Part shown: positions 37,274-45,992 of the stretch, in pieces
Layout: every line of letters begins with the position of its first letter
How positions within the stretch are numbered: the first letter of the stretch is position 1
Source: Treponema bryantii
GTDB taxonomy: Bacteria; Spirochaetota; Spirochaetia; Treponematales; Treponemataceae
Direction of reading: 5' to 3'
Assembly (NCBI GenBank): GCA_015061465.1
Contig: SUWN01000003.1
Coordinates: forward strand, 1-64,000
Length of the DNA: 64,000 bases
Program-made: the position numbers and the translations under genes
Notes under the pieces: generated by a model
Seen by the model: only the letters and a program-made list of their open reading frames with translations
Told to the model about the DNA's origin: nothing
Databases searched by the model: none

Positions 37274-39445
37274 ATGAAAAATTTGGTATTAACAGAACAA
37301 TCAATATTATTAGTGGCAAATACAATAAACGAGACTGTTTTAAAAAATAATGAATTTCAAAATTCTGATAAATATTATAAAATATCTATATCCGATGAAA
37401 CGGATGTTATTCTTTCGGGAAAGTCAAAGGATTCTCATATACAAACACTGCCTTTTATAATTATAGATAAATGTTTTTTTGATGCATTTTGCAATAACTA
37501 TAATATTATTTCAGATGCATTGTTGGAAATACAAAGTCTTGTTGTAAGATATAATCAAAATCATAATTTACTTGGCTATATTCCTTCGAAAGCATTTTGT
37601 AAAAACAATCGCATAGTTTTAAACGTTGATAAATACCATATATTTATAATAGTTAATACAAATCAGACCGGAGCTTTCTTTGTTTTTAATGTAACAACTT
37701 CTAAAAATGAGCGCATTGAAGATGCAACTCCAAATATGGACTTATTTGATTCTGTATTAAATTCTCGTACAACTATTGAGGATTTATATAATAAACAAAA
37801 AACAGAACGAAAAGTTTTAGTAGAAGACGATATAAAATTTGATTTATATTTTAATGATGAGCAACAAAGAGCTTATACTTATGAGGATTGGGTAAAGCAT
37901 TTATCGCATTTGCAATCTGCATTCTTAAGTAAACCTGCCGAAAAGGCTATTAAACTACGGGGGCCTGCTGGAACTGGAAAAACTTTGGCTATGGAGCTTA
38001 AAGCGATAAAATTGATAAGAGAACATCCAGAATCAAGGATTCTTTTTACTTGTCATAGTTGGGCTGTTGCTTGTCAAGTCAGTGATTTTATCAGCAATTT
38101 GGATTATGAAGCTGGAACTAAAATTGATGCTTTCCCCTTGCTTTCGTTAGCAGAAAGTAAAGTCCCTATTGGAGATTATGACACTTTAATACTGGGAGAT
38201 GACAGCTATAGTGGAAAAATTGAACAAATAAAAATCTTGAATGAAATAATTCTTGAATATCAAAAAAGTGATTGGAAATTATTACAGGCAAAATGTTCAA
38301 AAGAATTTAGAGATCAATTTAATTCTATCTCAGATGTTAACAAAAATTTTACATGGGATATTATGATTGAAATTACATGCATTATTATGGCTAATGGATT
38401 TAAACCAATTCAAACAGATAAAGAAAAATATTTTGAACTTGAGCGTAGAAATTGGATGATTGCATTAAATTCTAAAACAGAAAAAGAAATTATTTTTAAT
38501 ATTTATGAAAAGTTAATATATAAACTAAATGCAGAAGGAAAAATAACCTCAGATCAGATTATTAACGATTATATAAATATACTAACTATGTTTACATGGT
38601 TTAGGGCAAGAAAAAATGAAGGCTATGATTATATTTTTGTAGACGAAATGCAATTGTTTAATGCACAGGAAAAAGCTGTTCTTCAATATTTAACTAGAGA
38701 TCCTCAAAAGTATCCTGTATTAATAATGGCAATGGATCCAAAACAATCTGTTGATGAAGTTTATTCAGAATACGGAGTAACCGATGTATTTAAAGGTATG
38801 AACCCAGAAATAGAAAAGGAACTTGGGAACCCTGTTGATATTTGTCTTACAGAAGCTTATAGATATACTAAACAAATATTGAAATTCTTAAAACATATAG
38901 ATTCTTCCTATCCTACACTTGATTTTGGAGAAGATTGGAATAACAAAATACGAACTATTTCTTCAAATCAAGAAGACGGGATTCTACCTAAATTCTATTA
39001 TTGCAAAAATAAGCACGATGAGATAAAAATGGCAATTAATAAAGCCAAAGAATTATCTGGAAGTACAAGGGTTGCAATACTTTCATTACAAGATGATTTA
39101 TTTACCTTTTTAATAGAAGAAACAAAAAAAGATTGTGATTTTAAGTTAATTGATTCTTCAAAAGTTACACATACTCTTAAACATGTAAGAAGAAATGTAT
39201 TTATTAGTAAACCATCATATGTTATTGGTTTACAATTCGAAGTCATTATTTTAGTTGGTTGCTACAGTATTTATAATGAGAATGCTCCAAATCAAAGTGG
39301 ATATAAACGAAGGTTTTTAAATGATTTATATTTAGGTGCCAGTAGAGCTAAAAAAGATTTGTATTTATATAGTAATAAAGAAGCCATTGCTATTCCAGAT
39401 GTTATAAAAACTGCATTGGATAATAAACTTCTTATACAAAAATAA
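37274..39445 (+). CDS. SF1/UvrD-like helicase/NTPase with unrecognised N-terminal domain
   Basis: Walker A KLRGPAGTGKTLAMELKA; Walker B DYIFVDEMQLF; AMDPKQSV; C-terminal VIGLQFEVIILVG and LYLGASRAKKDLYLY. Confidence 0.85.
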   Translation: MKNLVLTEQSILLVANTINETVLKNNEFQNSDKYYKISISDETDVILSGKSKDSHIQTLPFIIIDKCFFDAFCNNYNIISDALLEIQSLVVRYNQNHNLLGYIPSKAFCKNNRIVLNVDKYHIFIIVNTNQTGAFFVFNVTTSKNERIEDATPNMDLFDSVLNSRTTIEDLYNKQKTERKVLVEDDIKFDLYFNDEQQRAYTYEDWVKHLSHLQSAFLSKPAEKAIKLRGPAGTGKTLAMELKAIKLIREHPESRILFTCHSWAVACQVSDFISNLDYEAGTKIDAFPLLSLAESKVPIGDYDTLILGDDSYSGKIEQIKILNEIILEYQKSDWKLLQAKCSKEFRDQFNSISDVNKNFTWDIMIEITCIIMANGFKPIQTDKEKYFELERRNWMIALNSKTEKEIIFNIYEKLIYKLNAEGKITSDQIINDYINILTMFTWFRARKNEGYDYIFVDEMQLFNAQEKAVLQYLTRDPQKYPVLIMAMDPKQSVDEVYSEYGVTDVFKGMNPEIEKELGNPVDICLTEAYRYTKQILKFLKHIDSSYPTLDFGEDWNNKIRTISSNQEDGILPKFYYCKNKHDEIKMAINKAKELSGSTRVAILSLQDDLFTFLIEETKKDCDFKLIDSSKVTHTLKHVRRNVFISKPSYVIGLQFEVIILVGCYSIYNENAPNQSGYKRRFLNDLYLGASRAKKDLYLYSNKEAIAIPDVIKTALDNKLLIQK

Positions 39446-39454
39446 TACAAAAAT

Positions 39455-40378
39455 ATGGACCAAAAATTCCTAAAACGCTTTATTTCAGAATGTCCTCTTA
39501 CAGATTTTTCGGAAAACGGAAACATTACTGAAAGACAATTACAGCTTGATGAATATTTAGAACAATTCACAAACTTCCTTTATGCAAATGAAAATAAACT
39601 TATTCAACATTTCTGGCAAGAATATATTGCATCTTCAGAAATTGGATTACTCCAGAATTCAGAAATGCTCAGAAGGTGTTTTATTTTTCTGGATTGTGCT
39701 GCTGCAATTTATAACTATACGGCAAGAAAAAGCAAAGGTAAAAAGAACTCTCAAATTGCAGAACATATTTCTGTTCAGTTGCAAAATGATTTGAATCAAT
39801 ATAAAAGTATTCTGCTTCTTGCAATGAATGGCTGCTTTAATAGTGTGATTGTTGAATATCGTTCTCTATATGAAAGTTTTGTAATAGGACAGTATCTTGT
39901 TCAGAATCCAGACTTAGTTCCTGTTTATAAAGACCATCTTCAATTTCTTAGATATCATCTTACTCAGCTTGTTGGAAACAGCACACCGGAATGGGATAAA
40001 ATACACGATGATTATTTGAATAAATACGGGAAAGAGTTTGCAGAAAACTATGGCTGGACCAAAAGCAAAATTCCGAATAAAAAAGATAGAAAAATTGGAA
40101 CTTTGGCAAAAGAATGTAATTTGGAAAATTCATTCACCGTTCTATACAAGTATTCTAGTAGTTATGTTCATTCTTCGGCCTTTTCAGTATCGACGAGACC
40201 AGATTTATCTCAGATAAAAATATTCTTTCAGGTTGCTATGCACTTTATAAAATCAGAGATAACAGATTATCTTCGAGAAAGCAAGCTACCTGCAAAAGAT
40301 GAAGTTATTATGCGGAATATTCTGGTATTTTTATATCAGGATTTTGAAAAACTAGATAAAACAAATAATTCAATTTAA
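39455..40378 (+). CDS. DUF5677-like protein
   Basis: SVIVEYRSLYESFVIGQYL … LYKYSSSYVHSSAFSVSTRP resembles DUF5677-type helical proteins. Confidence 0.6.
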   Translation: MDQKFLKRFISECPLTDFSENGNITERQLQLDEYLEQFTNFLYANENKLIQHFWQEYIASSEIGLLQNSEMLRRCFIFLDCAAAIYNYTARKSKGKKNSQIAEHISVQLQNDLNQYKSILLLAMNGCFNSVIVEYRSLYESFVIGQYLVQNPDLVPVYKDHLQFLRYHLTQLVGNSTPEWDKIHDDYLNKYGKEFAENYGWTKSKIPNKKDRKIGTLAKECNLENSFTVLYKYSSSYVHSSAFSVSTRPDLSQIKIFFQVAMHFIKSEITDYLRESKLPAKDEVIMRNILVFLYQDFEKLDKTNNSI

Positions 40379-40406
40379 TATTAATGAAGTCGTAAGGAGT
40401 TTCTTT

Positions 40407-40946
40407 ATGTCTAACCTAAAACTAATCCACGGCAGTTGTGCCGATCAAACAGCAGATGCAGTTGTAAATGCTGCAAACTCAGGACTCTGGGAAGGCGGTG
40501 GCATCTGTGGCGTTATTTTTAGTAAATGCGGTCCTAAGGAATTAGCACAGGAATGTTCAAATTATCAAACTCCAATAAAGGATGGAAACGCAGTAATCAC
40601 ATCTGCCTGTAAGATGAAGAATGCAAAATACATTATACATGCAGTTGGTCCAGATTTCAGACAAACTCCAAAAGCCTTTCTTGAACTGTTTAATGCTTAT
40701 TACAATTCACTTGTGCTTTTGAAAGATAATAATTTACACAGTATCTCTTTTCCGCTAATCAGTTCAGGAATTTTTGCAGGAAACCTTCCTAATCCTGCAG
40801 AAGAATCAGCTAAACAGTGCTGCAGGGCTTATAAAAAATTCATTCAGGACTATCCTGAGTATGATATTGATGTTCTGCTTTGTGCATTTACCTCCGCAGA
40901 ATATAATGCTGCAAAAACTATATTCAATAATATAGAAAACAAATAG
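40407..40946 (+). CDS. macro-domain protein (ADP-ribose-binding/hydrolase)
   Basis: LIHGSCADQTADAVVNAANSGLWEGGGICGVIF; ISFPLISSGIFAG. Confidence 0.93.
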   Translation: MSNLKLIHGSCADQTADAVVNAANSGLWEGGGICGVIFSKCGPKELAQECSNYQTPIKDGNAVITSACKMKNAKYIIHAVGPDFRQTPKAFLELFNAYYNSLVLLKDNNLHSISFPLISSGIFAGNLPNPAEESAKQCCRAYKKFIQDYPEYDIDVLLCAFTSAEYNAAKTIFNNIENK

Positions 40947-40959
40947 AAGGATAATTAAT

Positions 40960-41142
40960 TTTTATCGGGCAGTTCAGCACGGAAAAGCTATTGTCATAGA
41001 TGCAACTTCAGAGATGCTTGCAGCTTTAACAGAAGACGATGCTGACATTGTAAATAGAATTAATTTGCTGTTTGATATGATGGCTGAAGCGCAGGAAAAA
41101 GTTTTTGGCCCTATCGTGGAAAAGACTCTTAAAAAAAATTAA
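40960..41142 (+). pseudogene. 5'-truncated ORF remnant
   Basis: Start-less frame FYRAVQHGKAIVIDATSEMLAALTEDDADIVNRINLLFDMMAEAQEKVFGPIVEKTLKKN*. Confidence 0.45.
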
Positions 41143-41340
41143 AATCTTCTATTAATATTAATACGGTGTTTATCGGGAACTTTTCCCGACTACCACAATT
41201 TGGTAGTAAAAATGGGTAGAAAAAAGTATTTTTCGTTATAGTTTGATATAGCGTTTTGCTTGACCAAACAGCAAAAACACCATAAAATTCAATTAAATTA
41301 AAAAGTTTCTACTCCAAAAGAAATTATTACGAAAGAAGAA

Positions 41341-41676
41341 ATGATAGCAAATCTTCATAAAAATCCATATTACAATTCGATTGTTTCAGTTGTTCCTGAT
41401 TTTGAAAAATACTGCGTTTTCCTGTTAATAAATGAATTACTTACTTATAACGGAAGCTGTCTTTGTCGTACTGATAACTGGTCCAAATACTATTATTCTA
41501 ATCTGCTCTATGATCCATTTTTAAAACTTCTTGAAGTAAGAAAATTGATTGAAGCTTCCTACAGAAAGTTGTTTGGTCTTCCAGAATCCATGAAACCAAA
41601 AGCCCAGTATGGTGACACTTACATGGGATATGAAATTTATGTTAGAGAACCATTAAGGAAGATTCTGAAAAGTTGA
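41341..41676 (+). CDS. hypothetical protein, possibly 5'-truncated
   Basis: 111 aa ORF; coding-like frame continues upstream without a start to TAA 41299. Confidence 0.45.
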   Translation: MIANLHKNPYYNSIVSVVPDFEKYCVFLLINELLTYNGSCLCRTDNWSKYYYSNLLYDPFLKLLEVRKLIEASYRKLFGLPESMKPKAQYGDTYMGYEIYVREPLRKILKS

Positions 41677-41718
41677 TAGGATTAAAATAAAACTTTACTT
41701 CAATTTGCTGACAGAACT

Positions 41719-42129
41719 TTACCAGATTTTCCCCCGATTCTTTTTAATTTCGCTTCTGATTTTCTTCAGTTTTAGTTTTCGTTCTTTGCTGGCAAGAGTA
41801 GGTTTTGTTTTTATCCGTTTTTTGGGAATAACTAAAGCCTGTACAATTTTTGCTTCAAGGCGGGAAAGTGCAATTTCACGATTTCGCTCCTGATAACGTT
41901 CATCGTCCACATCTAAAAAAAGACAATCTTCTTTGTTGATATTTGCTGAAAGTTTTTTGCGCAATCGTTCAATTTCAACATCACTAAGTCCATCAAGAGC
42001 CCCAATTGGCAAAATCAAATGAACTTTTGTGTTCACTTTATTCACATTTTGACCGCCATTCCCGCCACTCCTTGCAAAAGTCATTTGAGAATTATTGATT
42101 ATTGATTCATGAAGCTTTGTTCGTTCCAT
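41719..42129 (-). CDS. arfB: peptidyl-tRNA hydrolase ArfB/release-factor-like
   Basis: FARSGGNGGQNVNKVNTKVHL; basic C-terminal tail. Confidence 0.88.
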   Translation of the reverse strand: MERTKLHESIINNSQMTFARSGGNGGQNVNKVNTKVHLILPIGALDGLSDVEIERLRKKLSANINKEDCLFLDVDDERYQERNREIALSRLEAKIVQALVIPKKRIKTKPTLASKERKLKLKKIRSEIKKNRGKIW

Positions 42130-42969
42130 CTATTTTCCATTCATTATAACATTAAAAATTCTAAAATTAGAATCATCTCGTGGCGAACAATAAATTGCAA
42201 ATTCAATTGTTTCGAACGTATACTTAAATTCTTCTATTAATTTTTTATACGCACGAGCAACAACTTCAGGATTATTCATAAAAGCACCACACCCAAAAGC
42301 CCCTAGAATTACAACTTCATTTTTATTTGCCGCCGCAGTTTCTAAAATCTTTCTTCCACGTTTTATATGGATTTGTTCTAGTTCATCATCTGAAATCTTT
42401 GCAGTACTATTTCCATCACCAGAATTAAACGCATTGCTTGGACGTTCCCTAAGATTAGGCGCTGCACAAGTAATCACATTAACTTTTTTCCATTTATTTT
42501 CTGGCAAAAGACGTGGATAATTTGTATCAGATTTAAAAATCACCACATTAGGAGTATAAATCAAATCATCGTTATGAATAGGATTTGCATCACGCCTATG
42601 AGGTATATAAAAGTTTTTCCACATAAAATCTTCTGTAAGATTATAATAAAGGGTTGAACATCGACAAAGACTTTCTTCCTGAGCCGAAGAACCATTTACA
42701 ACTCCTCCCCCAGGGGTACTCGCCGATGCAAAATTCAACACTGCAACATTCTTGCCATCATACCCCATCGACGCTTCAAATGTTCTCTTTTTTGAAACAA
42801 TAATGTTTGCAGATTTTTCGTAAATCTGTTTTTCAAAAGCCACCGATTCATTTTCTAAAATCAACTTTTGTAATTTTGAAGACGATTTCCACGCCTGAAT
42901 CAAAAGCGGGTTTGTCTTACATAATTTTTCCGTATCTTGAAATATTTCTTTATTTTCTTCTCTACTCAT
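42130..42969 (-). CDS. TIGR02452-family PARG-like protein
   Basis: NTSA-type core VAVLNFASASTPGGGVVNGSSAQEESLCRCSTLY; VVILGAFGCGAFMNNPEVVA. Confidence 0.9.
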   Translation of the reverse strand: MSREENKEIFQDTEKLCKTNPLLIQAWKSSSKLQKLILENESVAFEKQIYEKSANIIVSKKRTFEASMGYDGKNVAVLNFASASTPGGGVVNGSSAQEESLCRCSTLYYNLTEDFMWKNFYIPHRRDANPIHNDDLIYTPNVVIFKSDTNYPRLLPENKWKKVNVITCAAPNLRERPSNAFNSGDGNSTAKISDDELEQIHIKRGRKILETAAANKNEVVILGAFGCGAFMNNPEVVARAYKKLIEEFKYTFETIEFAIYCSPRDDSNFRIFNVIMNGK

Positions 42970-43003
42970 TTTTCACCTGAATATTTTTCCACAATTTGTT
43001 ATA

Positions 43004-43063
43004 GATAAAAAAAGCGAGTTTTTGTTTTACGATAATGCAAAAATCGAAAAAACAAAACTCGCT
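43004..43063 (-). terminator. Rho-independent terminator for XRE gene
   Basis: AGCGAGTTTT…AAAACTCGCT stem with T-tract on minus strand. Confidence 0.65.
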
Positions 43064-43074
43064 AGGCACAAAGA

Positions 43075-43404
43075 TTATGCACTCAGACGATATTTGCAAT
43101 CGTTACAATTCTTGATACAGAGTTTTTCAATCTTGTTTGAAGAACATGGCACATCTATTTCTACCATGTGCTGAATTACTATGTCTTCAATTGTAACATC
43201 AAACAAGTGAGCAAGCACCAACAAGTTGTCGACTGTCGGGATGTTTTTTCCCTGTTCCCACGCATAAACAGCCTGAGGATATTCAAATCCAAAAATAGTC
43301 TGAATATCGTGTACAGAAAACCCATTTTTAATTCTGAGCAATTTAATTTGTGCACCAGTTGCCTTTAGATCAACAACCGGCTTTTGAATGGTTACGATCC
43401 TCAT
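43075..43404 (-). CDS. XRE-family HTH protein
   Basis: GAQIKLLRIKNGFSVHDIQTIFGFEYPQAVYAWEQGKNIPTVDNLLVLAHLFDVTIEDI. Confidence 0.88.
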   Translation of the reverse strand: MRIVTIQKPVVDLKATGAQIKLLRIKNGFSVHDIQTIFGFEYPQAVYAWEQGKNIPTVDNLLVLAHLFDVTIEDIVIQHMVEIDVPCSSNKIEKLCIKNCNDCKYRLSA

Positions 43405-43503
43405 TGTTCTTTTCTCCTAAAACGCTAAACAAATGCTTCTGTTTTCGCATTTTTAATTAACGTATTTTCGTTTTTCTTCCTCTTAACAAAAAACCAATTA
43501 TCT

Positions 43504-43550
43504 TTTGTGCTCTTCCTCTTTAAGCACAAAGCCAAGATGTGCGTTTTTTT
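43504..43550 (+). promoter_or_regulatory. overlapping alternative hairpins followed by T7 (attenuator-like)
   Basis: TTTGTGCT 43504-43511:AGCACAAA 43523-43530 competes with GCACA 43524-43528:TGTGC 43538-43542, followed by TTTTTTT. Confidence 0.35.
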
Positions 43551-43886
43551 ATTGAATAGCAATTATGTTTGCTAATTGACGCAGCAGATAATTTTATAAT
43601 GTCAAAAGAGTCTGTGCTCATTACGCACTCCTGTGTATAAGATAATTTCCACGCCAACGGCGCATTTTGGTTCTTTGTCTCAGGCTCTTTTAAACCAATG
43701 AGACTCGGCGATCGACTTTAAAAATATATTGTATATTAAATATAACTAGATAATTATTTTTTGTCATTAAACTTGTAGTTTAAAATTAAGAGAATATTAT
43801 CTGATTTCTCCTCCTATCATAAAATTTGCTTTATTTCCAATAATAGCCTAGAATTAAAATACAAAAACAATCTTAAGGAATAAACC

Positions 43887-44798
43887 ATGAAAGAAATAAA
43901 TATAAAGAAATTACAGGACGCAGGATTTAAACAATTCGATTCAGAATATATTGGCAAAGTAAACAATCATTTTTTTAGCATTAAAGACAATCAAGCTTCA
44001 GAAGATTTGCTTTATGTTACAATAAGCATCGCACCTTCTGAATCAAAAAATATTCTTTTCAAATACCTCGATGATTTGCAAAAAGATAATAAAATCGATG
44101 ACTATGAACTTACAAAAAACGAAATAAAAATCGCTCTTGTAGAAGATTCAATCTATACAATCGACATATTTTTAAGCGATTTATCAAAAGTTCTTGAAGA
44201 AATAGAAGCTAAAAATATTTGTAATTTCTGCGAAAATACAGAAAACATAGATTTATATGTTTCAAGCAAAGTTCATTCTTTTTTATGCCAGTCTTGTGGT
44301 GAAAAACTTTTAACAGATTTGCAGGAAGAAAAAAACATCAAGCCCAAATATTTGCTCGGATTTTTTGCAAGTTTAGTAGGAGCATTAATTGGTTCTGTGG
44401 TATGGGTTGTACTCGGAATGCTTGGTTTTATTGCTTCCCTTGCAGGTTACGCTATTGCATACGGTGCATTTTATGCTTACAAAAAAGTAAATTCTAAATA
44501 CACAAAATTAGCAATTATACTCAATGTTGTAGCAATAATAATCGCATTCCTTTTTGCACAATATTCTGGAATTGTTTTTGAAGTTTTACGTGAATATAAA
44601 GCAGACGGAATAACTTTCTCAGATGCAATTCTTTACACAAATTATCTTTTTACAAACAAAGAATTTATTGTTGCTTTATTGCCAGATTTTGGTTTTGGTA
44701 TTTTATTTGCATTTTTAGGTTCATTTAGAACTATAAAAGATAATTACACAAGCGCAAAAGAAGAAGAAAACTTCTATATCGAAAAAGTAGATTTCTAG
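43887..44798 (+). CDS. membrane protein with zinc-ribbon-like motif
   Basis: CNFC…CQSC, then multiple TM segments. Confidence 0.7.
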   Translation: MKEINIKKLQDAGFKQFDSEYIGKVNNHFFSIKDNQASEDLLYVTISIAPSESKNILFKYLDDLQKDNKIDDYELTKNEIKIALVEDSIYTIDIFLSDLSKVLEEIEAKNICNFCENTENIDLYVSSKVHSFLCQSCGEKLLTDLQEEKNIKPKYLLGFFASLVGALIGSVVWVVLGMLGFIASLAGYAIAYGAFYAYKKVNSKYTKLAIILNVVAIIIAFLFAQYSGIVFEVLREYKADGITFSDAILYTNYLFTNKEFIVALLPDFGFGILFAFLGSFRTIKDNYTSAKEEENFYIEKVDF

Positions 44799-44828
44799 CA
44801 TTTTTTTCACACAAATGAGGGGTAATCT

Positions 44829-45602
44829 ATGGAACATGAATTATTTATTAAAGAATTAAAGCCATCTATTTATCTTTTTGACGAAGCGCACATGTCTTCT
44901 GGTTATCTTGTTGTGGGAGAAAAAAAAGCTTGTTTAATAGATACAATGAACGGTTACAACAATCTTTATGAAGCAATTCGAAAAATTACAGATAAACCGA
45001 TTGTAGTTGTAAATACACACGGACATCCCGACCATATTTTTGGAAATGTTTATTTTGACAAAGCGTTTATGAATCCTGCAGACAATGAACTCGCAGAATC
45101 ATTCAAAAACATTCCAGAGTTTGCAGATGCCTGTAAAAAATACGGACTTTCTATGCCACCTTTTTCACCAATCGACGAAGGCGACATAATTGATTTGGGA
45201 GGAAAAACTCTTGAAATCTATAATATTCCGGGGCATACACAAGGTAGCATTCTACTTTTACTAAAAGAAGACAGAATCCTTTTTGCAGGTGATTCCATAA
45301 ATCATCATCTTTGGATGCAAATTCCGGGCGCTACAACAATGGAAGAATTTGTAAAATCTCTTGATAGAATTATGTTTTTAGAAGAAAAAGCAGATTTTAT
45401 TCTTCACGGTCACGCAAACGATTTTGATGATATTTCACTTATTCGTTGCTTAAGACAAGGTGCGTTAGAAATCTGTCAGGGAAAAACTCAAGATGATAAA
45501 CCTTACAATTGGTTTGGTGGGATTGCTTTACAACATCCGTTCAGTTTGGAAGAAGGTAAACACTACACCCAAACTGACAGCGTAATTTGTTACAATCGAT
45601 AA
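44829..45602 (+). CDS. MBL-fold metallohydrolase
   Basis: VVNTHGHPDHIFGN, IPGHTQGSI, FAGDS, LHGH. Confidence 0.9.
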   Translation: MEHELFIKELKPSIYLFDEAHMSSGYLVVGEKKACLIDTMNGYNNLYEAIRKITDKPIVVVNTHGHPDHIFGNVYFDKAFMNPADNELAESFKNIPEFADACKKYGLSMPPFSPIDEGDIIDLGGKTLEIYNIPGHTQGSILLLLKEDRILFAGDSINHHLWMQIPGATTMEEFVKSLDRIMFLEEKADFILHGHANDFDDISLIRCLRQGALEICQGKTQDDKPYNWFGGIALQHPFSLEEGKHYTQTDSVICYNR

Positions 45603-45603
45603 T

Positions 45604-45972
45604 TTATTCTTCCCCATACAACGCTTTTAGAATTTCATACGCATTCATTAATTCAATCATTTCTTCTGTGTTTTCTGATTTTTTTACGTTGCTTGTATCA
45701 GGATGAAGTTGCTTTAATTTTTGATGATATATTTTTTTTATTTCTTCAAATGAATTTTCAGGCGTACATTCCAATTTTGAAAATGCACGTTCTTCTTTGG
45801 GATTGGGATTTCTTTTTAATTTAAAAAAAATTGAACTATTTTTCTTTTGCTCATCGTGTTCTTCAACTTTGTTTTCAAAAGAAAAATAGTTCGCTTCGTA
45901 TTGTGGAATTTCACCTGAATCTAATGCATCTTTTAGAAAATCTCCTAATCTGTCGTACATCGATTCAGGCAT
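45604..45972 (-). CDS. J-domain protein (C-terminal J domain)
   Basis: FEEIKKIYHQKLKQLHPDTSN…MIELMNAYEILKALYG. Confidence 0.8.
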   Translation of the reverse strand: MPESMYDRLGDFLKDALDSGEIPQYEANYFSFENKVEEHDEQKKNSSIFFKLKRNPNPKEERAFSKLECTPENSFEEIKKIYHQKLKQLHPDTSNVKKSENTEEMIELMNAYEILKALYGEE

Positions 45973-45992
45973 AAATTAACAAATCTCTTCCA

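Noticed and set aside
36487-39445. Gabija or Zorya system
   Set aside because: No OLD/TOPRIM nuclease (GajA) and no ZorA/B motor proteins; only helicase similarity.
40407-40946. DarTG toxin-antitoxin
   Set aside because: No DarT-like ADP-ribosyltransferase recognised adjacent to the macro domain.
27705-41700. Intact prophage or ICE
   Set aside because: No structural, portal, terminase, relaxase or conjugation genes; only an integrase fragment.
27705-41700. Defined att direct repeats of the tRNA 3' end
   Set aside because: I could not find a convincing copy of GGTTCGAGTCCTGCCCCCGC downstream by reading; needs a computed search.
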